Of a DNA stretch of 64,000 nucleotides, positions 56,082 to 64,000 are shown piece after piece. The notes beneath the pieces were generated by a model that did no database searches, had not been told where the DNA came from, and saw only the letters and a program-made list of their open reading frames with translations. The position numbers were made by a program, and so were the translations under genes. Origin of the DNA: an uncultured Tenacibaculum sp. (GTDB lineage: Bacteria; Bacteroidota; Bacteroidia; Flavobacteriales; Flavobacteriaceae); assembly GCA_947498055.1 (NCBI GenBank), contig CANMJA010000003.1, positions 124,001-188,000 of the forward strand. The letters run 5' to 3'. The stretch's first letter is position 1. Every line of letters starts with the position of its first letter.

Positions 56082-56903
56082 ATGAAAAAAGTAATACAAT
56101 TATCTCTCCTGTTATTTTTATTTTTCTCTCTAAAAATGAAAGCTCAACAAGACACTATAAAATTACAACGCGAGGCACGTTCTCTTCTTAGAGAAGGCAA
56201 TAAACTATATGACAAAGAGAAATTTGACGAAGCTTCTATTAATTATAGAAAAGCATTAGAGAAAAATAGTAATTATGATAAAGCTAGTTATAACTTTGGT
56301 AATACTTTATATCAAAACAAAAACTACAAAGAAGCTGTATCTCAATATGAGTTAGCTACTAAAACGGCAAAAACTAAAATAGAAAAAGCAGAAGCATATC
56401 ATAATATTGGTAATGCTATGATGGAGCAGAAACAATATCAACAAGCCGTAGATGCCTATAAAAATGCTTTAAGAAATAATTCGAAAGACGATGAAACACG
56501 CTATAATTTAGCTGTTGCCTTAAAAGAATTAAAAAAACAAAAAGATAAAGAAAAGAAAGACGATAAAAACAAAGACAAGAATAAGGATAAAAAAGATCAA
56601 AAGGACAAGGACAAAAAAGACAAGAAAGACAAGAAAGACAAGAAAAACGATAAAAATAAAGACAAGGACAAAAAAGATAAAGATAAAAAAGATCAAAAGG
56701 ACAAGGATAAAAAAGACCAAGATCAAAAAAACAAACAGGATAAAGACAAAAAACAGCAACAAAAACCAAAGCCTGGTAAAATGAGCCCTCAACAAATGAA
56801 ACAGCTCTTAGAAAGCTTAAATAACGAGGAAAAAAAGACACAAAAGAAAATGAATGCAAAAAAATCTAAAGGAAGAAAAATAAAACAAGAAAAAGACTGG
56901 TAA
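56082..56903 (+). CDS. batC: BatC, TPR protein with long lysine-aspartate tract
   Basis: A 273-residue protein with a signal peptide (about 1-21), a TPR array (about 35-150) and then a low-complexity segment of about 75 residues made of K, D, N and Q (KDKKDK runs), ending in a conserved tail KPGKMSPQQMKQLLESL. The tail is the typical BatC C-terminus. The polybasic/acidic spacer makes the plus strand almost wholly purine over about 56535-56760. Likely periplasmic partner of BatA/BatB. Confidence 0.92.
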   Translation: MKKVIQLSLLLFLFFSLKMKAQQDTIKLQREARSLLREGNKLYDKEKFDEASINYRKALEKNSNYDKASYNFGNTLYQNKNYKEAVSQYELATKTAKTKIEKAEAYHNIGNAMMEQKQYQQAVDAYKNALRNNSKDDETRYNLAVALKELKKQKDKEKKDDKNKDKNKDKKDQKDKDKKDKKDKKDKKNDKNKDKDKKDKDKKDQKDKDKKDQDQKNKQDKDKKQQQKPKPGKMSPQQMKQLLESLNNEEKKTQKKMNAKKSKGRKIKQEKDW

Positions 56904-56948
56904 TAATTAATAAAATATTAAGATTATAACTCTTAAAATTCAATTAAT

Positions 56949-56976
56949 TTTGATCCATAAAAAATAGTTATTTTTG
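56949..56976 (+). promoter_or_regulatory. Possible internal promoter before batD
   Basis: TATTTTTG (56969-56976) fits the -7 box TAnnTTTG; TTTG at 56949-56952 is a -33 candidate with a 16-base spacer, slightly short. It lies in the 103-base gap between batC and batD, the largest gap in the operon. Confidence 0.35.
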
Positions 56977-57006
56977 CTCGTTTAGTTTAACAAATATAAT
57001 TGAGAG

Positions 57007-58764
57007 GTGAAGTATTATATTGCGATTTTAATTACTTTTCTTACAGGTTCTCTTTTAGCCCAAGAAGCTAAATTAACTGTCTCTGTAAGTAAAAACAAAC
57101 TTGGTATAAACCAACGTTTGCGTGTTGAGTTTGCTATTAACAAGCAAGGCGCTGATAATTTTAGACCCCCTAATTTTAAAAATTTTAAAATCATAGGAGG
57201 ACCAAGTCAATCTGTTAGTCAAGCTTGGATTGGTGGTAAAACTAGTTTTACCCAATCTTATACTTATATCATAAAACCTTTAAGAAAAGGAGAATTTAAT
57301 TTACCTTCTGCTAGTATAGAGATAGAAGGTAAAACTTTAAAGTCTGATCCTGTAAAAATAATAGTTACAGCTGCTGTTAAAGTCCCTAAAAACCCTAATG
57401 ACCCCGATTATATTGCAGAACAAAACATTCACTTAGTTGCGCAAATATCTAAAACAAAACCTTATGTTGGAGAAGGTATATATGTTGAATATCGATTGTA
57501 TTTTAGTAATAATGTTGGTATCTACGATAATGCCATAACCGAGTCTCCACAGTATAATGGATTTTGGAATCAAGAAATTAAAGGAGGTACAAATCAAGTT
57601 AAAAAAGCAATGTACAATGGTGAACAGTATCGCTATGCTGTTTTGCACAAAGCCCTATTAATACCTACAAAATCAGGAAAATTAACCATTGACCCTATGA
57701 AAATGGATATTGTAGTTGCTGTACCTACTGGAAGAGGTGATTTTTTTGGAAACCCAATTACAAAAAGAGTTCGTAAAGAATACGCATCTGCAAGAAAAAC
57801 GATTAGAGTTAAAAACTTACCTATAGAAGGAAAACCCGACAGTTTTAATGGTGCTGTGGGTGATTTCACCTATACTTTAACATCTAACAGAAACACTCTC
57901 AAAGCCAATGAATCTTCAGAAATAAAACTATCTATTAAAGGAAAAGGGAATTTAAAATTATTTGAGCTTCCAAAAGTGGAAACACCTAAAGAATTAGAAG
58001 TATATCAGCCAGAAAGGAAAGAGCGAGTAAGAATCACACCTTCTGGGGTTAGCGGTTCCGTAACAGACAATTATACTGTTGTTCCTGAATTTAAAGGGAA
58101 ATATAAAATACCTAAAACAGAGTTCTCTTACTTTAATCCTAAAGAAGAAAAGTACCACATAATTTCTTCTGATGATATTTATGTAAATGTTACTGAAGGA
58201 AAAGAACTTAAAACAACCTCTTCTCAAGAACAAACGACGCAACAAAACGTTAAATTAACTGGTAGTGACTTCAGGTATATTCAAACAAATACTAAGTTAA
58301 GTAAAAATAACAATGCCATTTTCTTCAACTCTTTCTTATTCTATGTTCTATTAATATTACCTATAATAGCAATACCTGTAGCTATTTTAATAGGTAAGAA
58401 AAAAGAAGAACGAGATGCAGATGTAATAGGTAATAAAAAAAGAAGAGCTGATAAACTTGCAAAAAAATATTTATCCGAAGCAAAGCTACAATTGGGTAAA
58501 AAAGAAGCTTTTTATGAGGCTCTAGAACGCGCTTTACATAATTACTTAAAAGCAAAACTAAGTGTTGAAACTTCAGATATTAGTAGAGAAAAAATCACAA
58601 AAATATTAGCAGATAAAAATGTAGATGAAACGTCTACTAAAGATTTTATTGAAGTTCTTAAAAATTGTGATTTTGCACGTTATACCCCAATCACAAATGT
58701 TCAAATGAATGAAGAATTTGAAAAGGCAAAAATAGTAATCACTCAATTAGACAAACAATTATAA
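57007..58764 (+). CDS. batD: BatD, oxygen-tolerance membrane protein
   Basis: A 585-residue BatD protein. GTG at 57007 is the start: an in-frame TGA stands six bases upstream, and the signal peptide (about 1-19) follows directly. A series of Ig-like beta-sandwich domains (about 20-410) precedes a membrane helix (about 440-465) and a cytoplasmic tail. Motifs such as YVEYRLYFSNNVGIYDN are typical of the family. It overlaps batE by one base (TAATG). Confidence 0.93.
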   Translation: MKYYIAILITFLTGSLLAQEAKLTVSVSKNKLGINQRLRVEFAINKQGADNFRPPNFKNFKIIGGPSQSVSQAWIGGKTSFTQSYTYIIKPLRKGEFNLPSASIEIEGKTLKSDPVKIIVTAAVKVPKNPNDPDYIAEQNIHLVAQISKTKPYVGEGIYVEYRLYFSNNVGIYDNAITESPQYNGFWNQEIKGGTNQVKKAMYNGEQYRYAVLHKALLIPTKSGKLTIDPMKMDIVVAVPTGRGDFFGNPITKRVRKEYASARKTIRVKNLPIEGKPDSFNGAVGDFTYTLTSNRNTLKANESSEIKLSIKGKGNLKLFELPKVETPKELEVYQPERKERVRITPSGVSGSVTDNYTVVPEFKGKYKIPKTEFSYFNPKEEKYHIISSDDIYVNVTEGKELKTTSSQEQTTQQNVKLTGSDFRYIQTNTKLSKNNNAIFFNSFLFYVLLILPIIAIPVAILIGKKKEERDADVIGNKKRRADKLAKKYLSEAKLQLGKKEAFYEALERALHNYLKAKLSVETSDISREKITKILADKNVDETSTKDFIEVLKNCDFARYTPITNVQMNEEFEKAKIVITQLDKQL

Positions 58765-59519
58765 TGAAGAAGTTATTTTATTTAGTTGTATTTATCTTAG
58801 GGTTTACATGCTATTCTCAAACTCCTAAAGAACTTTTTATAAAAGCAAATTCATTTTATAAAAAAGGCAACTACAAGGAAGCAATAGAATTATATGAGGA
58901 AATTGAAAAAACTAATAAAGTTTCTTCAGAGCTTTTTTATAATCTAGCTAACTCTTATTATAAACTTAACAAGGTGGGTCCATCTGTTTATAATTATGAA
59001 AGAGCATTAAAATTAGACCCATCTAATGAAGACGCTCGTAATAATTTAGTTTTTGCAAAACGACTTTCTTTAGACAGAATTGAAAGTTTACCAAAGTCCT
59101 TTCTTCAAAAATTTAATCAAAATTATATTAGTAAAATAAACTATAATCAATGGGCAATTATTAGCATTATTTTATCTTTTATCGCTTCTTTATTATTTCT
59201 ACTTTATTATTTCACAAACATATCTAGTCGAAAAAAACTTTTCTTTTCTACCAGTATTATAACGCTTATACTTTTGGTGATATCCTTAAGCATTGCTTTT
59301 CATCAATTTAATAAAAAACAAAATACTGTTGAAGCTATTGTATACAGCTCAGAGGTATCTATAAAAAATGAGCCTACTGTAAATGCTAACGAATCTTTTG
59401 TTCTTCATGAAGGAACAAAAGTTTTTGTTTTGGATAGTGTAGATGATTGGAAAAAGATACGTTTATCCGATGGCAAGATAGGTTGGTTAAAAAATAAAGA
59501 GATTAAAATTGTTTACTAA
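58764..59519 (+). CDS. batE: BatE, TPR/SH3 protein
   Basis: A 251-residue envelope protein. After the signal peptide come TPR repeats (about 25-110), two membrane helices (about 128-147 and 156-178) and a C-terminal SH3-like domain (about 190-250; EPTVNANESFVLHEGTKV, then GWLKNKEIKIVY). Last gene of the Bat operon; starts on the last base of batD. The usual role is assembly or scaffolding of the Bat complex. Confidence 0.92.
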   Translation: MKKLFYLVVFILGFTCYSQTPKELFIKANSFYKKGNYKEAIELYEEIEKTNKVSSELFYNLANSYYKLNKVGPSVYNYERALKLDPSNEDARNNLVFAKRLSLDRIESLPKSFLQKFNQNYISKINYNQWAIISIILSFIASLLFLLYYFTNISSRKKLFFSTSIITLILLVISLSIAFHQFNKKQNTVEAIVYSSEVSIKNEPTVNANESFVLHEGTKVFVLDSVDDWKKIRLSDGKIGWLKNKEIKIVY

Positions 59520-59568
59520 CCTTTAGTAATTTTTAACTTTTTTTAACAAACTCACTTCTCTGTTGTTG

Positions 59569-59576
59569 TATATTTG
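59569..59576 (+). promoter_or_regulatory. Putative -7 box before the small membrane protein
   Basis: TATATTTG matches TAnnTTTG and ends six bases before the ATG at 59583. A candidate TTTA -33 (59542-59545) is 23 bases upstream. Confidence 0.35.
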
Positions 59577-59582
59577 TTTTAG

Positions 59583-59888
59583 ATGTTCAAATATATTTAC
59601 ACATATTCATTGATAATTGTATTATTTTGCAATGTAACCTTACCCACTTATTTAAGTTTATTTAAAGAAAAATGTGAGGTAGCATTATGCATTAATGATG
59701 TTGATGAAGATTTAGAAAATGAAGAAACTGAAAAAACAGAAGACGTAGAAATTAAATTGTTGTTTATAGAACATATGAGTGTTACCTATACAGATATAGA
59801 AACTCTTAAAAAAGTAATTTACTTATCTAAAGAATATAGCTCTGTATATCAGAAGCTAGAATCGCCTCCTCCAAAGTTATACCTTTAA
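59583..59888 (+). CDS. Small membrane-anchored acidic protein, unrecognised
   Basis: A 101-residue protein with an N-terminal hydrophobic helix (about 5-24), a CEVALC segment that could form a disulfide (about residues 31-36), an acidic stretch rich in Glu and Asp (about 38-55) and a proline-ended C-terminus, ESPPPKLYL. I do not recognise a family. It stands just after batE and just before sulP; either could be its partner. Confidence 0.65.
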   Translation: MFKYIYTYSLIIVLFCNVTLPTYLSLFKEKCEVALCINDVDEDLENEETEKTEDVEIKLLFIEHMSVTYTDIETLKKVIYLSKEYSSVYQKLESPPPKLYL

Positions 59889-59925
59889 AAAAATTCGTTT
59901 TTATAAAAATTTCAAGTATAACAAA

Positions 59926-59953
59926 TTAACTATTGCATATAAAGAATAGTTAA
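59926..59953 (+). promoter_or_regulatory. Inverted repeat upstream of the first sulP gene
   Basis: TTAACTATT (59926-59934) and AATAGTTAA (59945-59953) form a perfect nine-base inverted repeat with a ten-base loop, 16 bases before the ATG at 59970. It could be an operator or a leader hairpin covering the translation start. Confidence 0.5.
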
Positions 59954-59969
59954 TAAAGCATTATTTCTT

Positions 59970-61577
59970 ATGTTTAAAACAATTAAAAGTGATTTTCCCG
60001 CTAGTATAGTGGTATTTTTTGTTGCATTACCTTTGTGTTTAGGTATTGCATTGGCGAGTGGAGCGCCATTATTTTCTGGTTTAATTGCCGGAATTATAGG
60101 AGGAGTTGTAGTTGCTAGTATTAGTGGTTCGGCTATTGGAGTAAGTGGCCCTGCTGCAGGATTAGCAGCTATTGTATTAGCTGCAATTACAGATCTAGGT
60201 GGTTTAGATGGTGGTGGTTTCGAAAAATTCTTGGTAGCTGTTGTTTTAGGAGGTATCATGCAAATACTTTTGGGTGTTGCAAGAGCTGGTATTATTGCAT
60301 ACTTCTTTCCTTCATCTGTTATAAAAGGAATGCTAACAGGTATTGGAATTATTATTATTTTAAAACAGATTCGTCATTTCTTTGGAATGGCAAAAAACCC
60401 TTCAGGTAACTATGAATTTCTTCAAGTAAAATGGGGAAATTTAGTCTCTGATTTTTTAAATGCTTTTAATGCATTACTTAGCGGAAATATAAGTATTGGA
60501 GCAACTATAATTGGTATTGTTTCTATAGGAATATTACTTTTATGGTCTAACATACTTTCTAAAAAAGGAAAAATATTTCAATTAATTCAAGGGCCTTTAG
60601 TTGTTGTTGTTGTTGGTATTCTTTTTTATATACTAACCAAAGGAGGAACTTTAAACCTTATAAAAAGTCAATTAGTATCTGTTCCTGTTCCTGATAGTTT
60701 TGACAGTTTTAAATCACAATTTAGTTTTCCTAATTTTTCTGCAATTGCAGATCAAAATATTTGGATTATAGCTTTTACAATTGCTGTTGTAGCAAGTTTA
60801 GAAACCCTATTATGTGTAGAAGCAACAGATAAATTAGATCCTGATAAAAATGTAACACCTACAAATAGAGAATTAATAGCACAAGGAACAGGAAATATTG
60901 TTTCTGGATTAATTGGTGGTCTTCCAATAACGCAAGTGATTGTTAGAAGTTCTGCTAACATTCAATCAGGAGGTAAAAGCAAAATGTCTGCAATCATTCA
61001 TGGTCTTTTACTTTTAATTTCTGTTATTTTAATTCCAACATTATTAAATAAAATTCCATTATCTGTATTAGCAGCTATACTGTTTATAGTAGGTTTTAAA
61101 TTAGCAAAACCATCTACATTTAAAACCATGTTTAAATTAGGATGGAAACAGTGGGTTCCTTTTATGGCTACAGTATTACCTATGGCAATTACTGGGAATT
61201 TATTACTAGGTATTGGTTTAGGACTTGCAGTTGGTATTTTTGTTATTTTATTAAAAAGCTTCCAAAATTCTCATTTTTTACATAAAGAAGGAGAAGATGT
61301 AGATGATGGTAAAATAAAAATGACTTTAGCGGAAGAAGTTACCTTCTTTAATAAAGGTGCCATTTTAAAAGAATTAGACAATTTACCTGAAAACTCTACA
61401 CTAGAATTAGATGTTACTAAAACTAGGTATTTAGATAACGATATTATTGAGATTTTAGAAGATTTTGCCCACAAAGCAAAAGATAGAAATATTAATATTA
61501 AATTAATTTCTGAAAGAGGTACTATTGAAAACCCTCCTAGTTATATTGAGTTTTTCAAACTAAATCAAAAAACATAA
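59970..61577 (+). CDS. SulP family anion transporter 1
   Basis: A 535-residue SulP/SLC26-type transporter, with about twelve to fourteen membrane segments (1-430) and a short C-terminal STAS domain (about 445-535; VTKTRYLDNDIIEIL is its core). Substrates in bacteria are sulfate, bicarbonate or dicarboxylates. The neighbouring carbonic anhydrase favours bicarbonate here, an inference from context. A second SulP gene follows. Confidence 0.92.
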   Translation: MFKTIKSDFPASIVVFFVALPLCLGIALASGAPLFSGLIAGIIGGVVVASISGSAIGVSGPAAGLAAIVLAAITDLGGLDGGGFEKFLVAVVLGGIMQILLGVARAGIIAYFFPSSVIKGMLTGIGIIIILKQIRHFFGMAKNPSGNYEFLQVKWGNLVSDFLNAFNALLSGNISIGATIIGIVSIGILLLWSNILSKKGKIFQLIQGPLVVVVVGILFYILTKGGTLNLIKSQLVSVPVPDSFDSFKSQFSFPNFSAIADQNIWIIAFTIAVVASLETLLCVEATDKLDPDKNVTPTNRELIAQGTGNIVSGLIGGLPITQVIVRSSANIQSGGKSKMSAIIHGLLLLISVILIPTLLNKIPLSVLAAILFIVGFKLAKPSTFKTMFKLGWKQWVPFMATVLPMAITGNLLLGIGLGLAVGIFVILLKSFQNSHFLHKEGEDVDDGKIKMTLAEEVTFFNKGAILKELDNLPENSTLELDVTKTRYLDNDIIEILEDFAHKAKDRNINIKLISERGTIENPPSYIEFFKLNQKT

Positions 61578-61587
61578 AACTATAATA

Positions 61588-61623
61588 AACATATTTAGTA
61601 TCTTTTATGCTACTAAATATGTT
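61588..61623 (+). promoter_or_regulatory. 13-bp hairpin between the two sulP genes
   Basis: AACATATTTAGTA (61588-61600) is the perfect reverse complement of TACTAAATATGTT (61611-61623). ATTATTTTATTTT follows, a weak T-rich tail, so it may act as an intrinsic terminator or attenuator 17 bases before the next ATG. Confidence 0.6.
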
Positions 61624-61640
61624 ATTATTTTATTTTAAAG

Positions 61641-63503
61641 ATGAAACATTTATTTTCTAATATTAAAGGAGATTTATTCGGAGGGATCACAGCTGGTATA
61701 GTTGCCCTACCATTAGCTCTTGCCTTTGGAGTATCTTCTGGTCTAGGACCTAGCGCTGGTTTATATGGTGCTATTTTAATTGCATTTTTTGCTTCCCTTT
61801 TTGGAGGTACATCTACTCAAATTTCTGGTCCAACAGCACCAATGACTGCTGTTAGTATGGTGGTTATTGCTTCCATTATAGCAGCCAATGATGGAAATGT
61901 AAAACAAGCATTACCAACTATTTTAACTGTTTTTTTATTAGCTGGTATTATTCAAGTAGGTTTAGGTCTTTTAGGCTTTGGTAAATATATTCGTTATATT
62001 CCTTATCCAGTTGTATCTGGTTTTATGACAGCTATTGGTTTAATCATCTTGGTTACTCAAATTCTGCCATCTACTGGTTATTATGTAAAAGAAGACAGTT
62101 CTTTTGTAGATAAATTTAAACCTAAAGCTCAGGAAATAATTTTAAAAAACATTTTAAAAGAAGAAGCTGGAAAAGGTATTTTAGTGATAAATGATATAAA
62201 AGAAACCTTAAAGCGTTCTAGTAAAATTACAGAAAATGATATTTTAAAAGAAGCTAAAATTTTAGCTAGCAAAGAAGCTTCTGGTGTATTAGGAACATTA
62301 AAAGTGCTTCCTAGAGCATTAAAAAGCATCAATTTTTTAGAACTTGCTTTAGCGTTATTTACCATTTTAATTATTTATGGTTTTAAAAGAATAACAACCG
62401 TTATACCCAGTACTTTGGTAGCTTTAGTTATTATGACTGCTGCTACCCTACTCTTAAAACTAGAATATCGACCTATTGAAAAAATAACGGGTAGTTTTCC
62501 AATTCCTAATTTAGCCATCTTCTCTAAATTTAGTATTACGCAAATTAAACCTTATATTTTTACTGCCTTTACATTAGCTTTATTAGGTGCTATTGATTCA
62601 TTATTAACCTCTGTTGTAGCTGATAATATGACAAAAACGAAACATAAACCTAATAAAGAATTAGTAGGGCAAGGAATAGGAAATAGCATAGCTGCTATAT
62701 TTGGAGGAATTCCTGGAGCAGGTGCTACTATTAGAACTGTAATTAATATAAAATCTGGAGGAAAAACAAAACTTTCTGGAATGATAGCTGGTATAATGCT
62801 TTTAATTATTTTGTTAGGATTAGGACCAATAGCTTCAAAAATACCAGCCGCTGTTTTAGCTGGAGTATTAATTACTGTAGGTATTGGGGTAATGGATTAC
62901 AAAGGCTTAAAAGCAATTCCTAATCTCCCTAAAGATTTAAAGATGGGACCTATAAAAATAAGTTCTGAAGTAATAATAATGATTACCGTGTTACTATTAT
63001 CTACATTTTGGGATTTAGTATATGCTGTAGGTATTGGTTTAGTAATTGCTTCTTTAATTTTCATGAAAAAAATAGGAGATGTAACCGCTAGGCGTTCTAA
63101 TATTACTTCTTTAAAAGAAAAAGCTTGGGATGATGAATCTGAATTCCCTGAAAATCTTTCTAAAGAAGTATTTATTAAACACATTAATGGTCCTTTATTT
63201 TTTGGATCTACTAGTAATTTTCAACAACTAGCAAAACAAATTCCCGATACAGCTACCACTGTGATTATTAGAATGGGTAAGATGCCCTATGTAGATCAAT
63301 CCGGATTGTTTGCTCTAGAAGATATTTTAATTGATTTAGAAAAAAATGGAATTCAAGTTCTTTTTGTTGATGTTCTTCAACAACCAAAATACATGATGGA
63401 AAAAATAGGTATCATACCAGAATTAATTTCAAAAGAACATACATTTAAAACCTTTTCTGATTGTTTAGAATGGGTTAAAAACAACGTAAAAAATAAAATT
63501 TAA
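61641..63503 (+). CDS. SulP family anion transporter 2 with cytoplasmic insert
   Basis: A 620-residue SulP transporter with a C-terminal STAS domain (about 510-620; KMPYVDQSGLFALEDIL). Compared with the first copy it carries an extra hydrophilic segment of about 80 residues (150-229), rich in Lys and Glu, between two membrane helices, absent from SulP 1. Followed ten bases later by the carbonic anhydrase gene, so bicarbonate is the likely substrate. Confidence 0.92.
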   Translation: MKHLFSNIKGDLFGGITAGIVALPLALAFGVSSGLGPSAGLYGAILIAFFASLFGGTSTQISGPTAPMTAVSMVVIASIIAANDGNVKQALPTILTVFLLAGIIQVGLGLLGFGKYIRYIPYPVVSGFMTAIGLIILVTQILPSTGYYVKEDSSFVDKFKPKAQEIILKNILKEEAGKGILVINDIKETLKRSSKITENDILKEAKILASKEASGVLGTLKVLPRALKSINFLELALALFTILIIYGFKRITTVIPSTLVALVIMTAATLLLKLEYRPIEKITGSFPIPNLAIFSKFSITQIKPYIFTAFTLALLGAIDSLLTSVVADNMTKTKHKPNKELVGQGIGNSIAAIFGGIPGAGATIRTVINIKSGGKTKLSGMIAGIMLLIILLGLGPIASKIPAAVLAGVLITVGIGVMDYKGLKAIPNLPKDLKMGPIKISSEVIIMITVLLLSTFWDLVYAVGIGLVIASLIFMKKIGDVTARRSNITSLKEKAWDDESEFPENLSKEVFIKHINGPLFFGSTSNFQQLAKQIPDTATTVIIRMGKMPYVDQSGLFALEDILIDLEKNGIQVLFVDVLQQPKYMMEKIGIIPELISKEHTFKTFSDCLEWVKNNVKNKI

Positions 63504-63513
63504 AAAGATTATA

Positions 63514-64000
63514 ATGAGAAATACAGCCTTAACAAAAGACTTACAAATTGAATTAACTCCTAATGGAGTGTTACAAGATTTACTAGAAGGAAACAAACGT
63601 TATACAGATAATAATTTAACAAACTCTAATGTAACAGACTTAGTACAACAAACTATCAACGGACAGTTTCCTAAAGCTGTAATCTTATCTTGTATAGATT
63701 CTCGTGTGCCAGTAGAATTAGTTTTCGATCAAACTATAGGTGATATTTTTGTGGCTCGTGTAGCTGGTAACTTTGAAAATGTAGACATTCTTGGGAGCTT
63801 AGAATATTCTTGTAATGTTGCTGGTAGTAAATTAGTTTTCGTATTAGGACATGAAAGTTGTGGTGCTGTAAAAGCGGCTTGTGATGGTGTAGAGCTTGGA
63901 AATATTACTGCAATGTTAGAAAATATATCTCCTGCTGCTAAACTGGCATCAGAACAAGTAGATGGTGTAGCAGATTCTTCTAATAAAGAATTTGTAGCAA
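63514..64000 (+). CDS. Beta-class carbonic anhydrase, partial (right edge)
   Basis: First 162 codons of a beta-carbonic anhydrase; the gene continues past the window. Zinc ligands are C60 (LSCIDSRVP, with D62 and R64), H113 and C116 (GHESCGA). It converts CO2 and bicarbonate. Being next to two SulP genes suggests an inorganic-carbon uptake module. The ATG at 63514 lies ten bases after the SulP 2 stop. Confidence 0.93.
   Translation, partial: MRNTALTKDLQIELTPNGVLQDLLEGNKRYTDNNLTNSNVTDLVQQTINGQFPKAVILSCIDSRVPVELVFDQTIGDIFVARVAGNFENVDILGSLEYSCNVAGSKLVFVLGHESCGAVKAACDGVELGNITAMLENISPAAKLASEQVDGVADSSNKEFVA

Noticed and set aside
56416..56859. Minus-strand frames opposite batC
   Set aside because: They arise from the purine-rich KDK-coding tract and read as unnatural Phe/Leu/Val runs.

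Overview
This AT-rich window looks like the chromosome of a marine member of the Flavobacteriaceae (Bacteroidota). The markers are a six-gene Na+-NQR operon, a SusC/SusD pair, a type IX secretion (T9SS) plug protein, three proteins ending in type A T9SS sorting domains, a LytTR response regulator paired with a TPR histidine kinase, a Bat (aerotolerance) operon, DUF3667 and DUF1800/DUF1501 families, and promoter boxes of the Bacteroidota form TAnnTTTG. No rRNA, tRNA, CRISPR array, integrase or transposase was recognised. Gene content is mostly chromosomal housekeeping and envelope biology. Exact genus cannot be decided from the sequence alone.

Layout. 1-1064 is a gene-free stretch holding two copies of a ~180-bp module that ends in a minus-strand terminator. 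1065-2699 is a membrane TPR/LuxR-type regulator. 2768-8846 (minus) is nqrABCDEF, the sodium-pumping NADH:quinone reductase. 9005-11747 (plus) holds the T9SS plug protein, ApaG and a zinc-ribbon DUF3667 membrane protein. 11961-15682 (minus) is a three-gene cassette of unrecognised secreted proteins, two of which share a motif block. 15949-20979 holds pruA, an unknown secreted protein, a rhomboid protease and a DEAD-box helicase. 21096-27827 (minus) contains two tandem, very large, secreted beta-helix/ricin-lectin/Fn3 proteins whose 3' parts are almost identical. 28253-31552 is a DUF1800/DUF1501 pair.

31887-36645 is the most interesting accessory-looking region: a secreted protein made of two copies of an unrecognised ~100-residue domain around a 16-residue repeat, then a TPR histidine kinase and LytTR regulator, then a small lipoprotein made of a third copy of the same domain. 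36729-45969 is housekeeping (rsmG, fatty acid desaturase, aminotransferase, tatD, NUDIX, ogt, tadA, MOSC, lpxH), interrupted by a three-gene minus-strand unit with a retropepsin-like protease and a beta-helix protein. 46020-50439 (minus) is an isolated SusC/SusD pair. 50662-59519 is a complete Bat operon (MoxR ATPase, DUF58, BatA, BatB, BatC, BatD, BatE plus two extra members). 59583-64000 carries a small unknown membrane protein, two SulP transporters and a beta-carbonic anhydrase cut by the right edge; together these suggest bicarbonate uptake and interconversion.

The genes join into a few themes: sodium bioenergetics (Nqr), T9SS export of large surface proteins (plug protein plus its likely clients), TonB-dependent nutrient uptake (SusCD), envelope stress or integrity (Bat, LpxH, rhomboid) and inorganic carbon handling (SulP/carbonic anhydrase). 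Ribosome binding sites of Shine-Dalgarno type are generally not visible, as is usual in this phylum, so starts were chosen from protein N-termini, signal peptides and in-frame stops.
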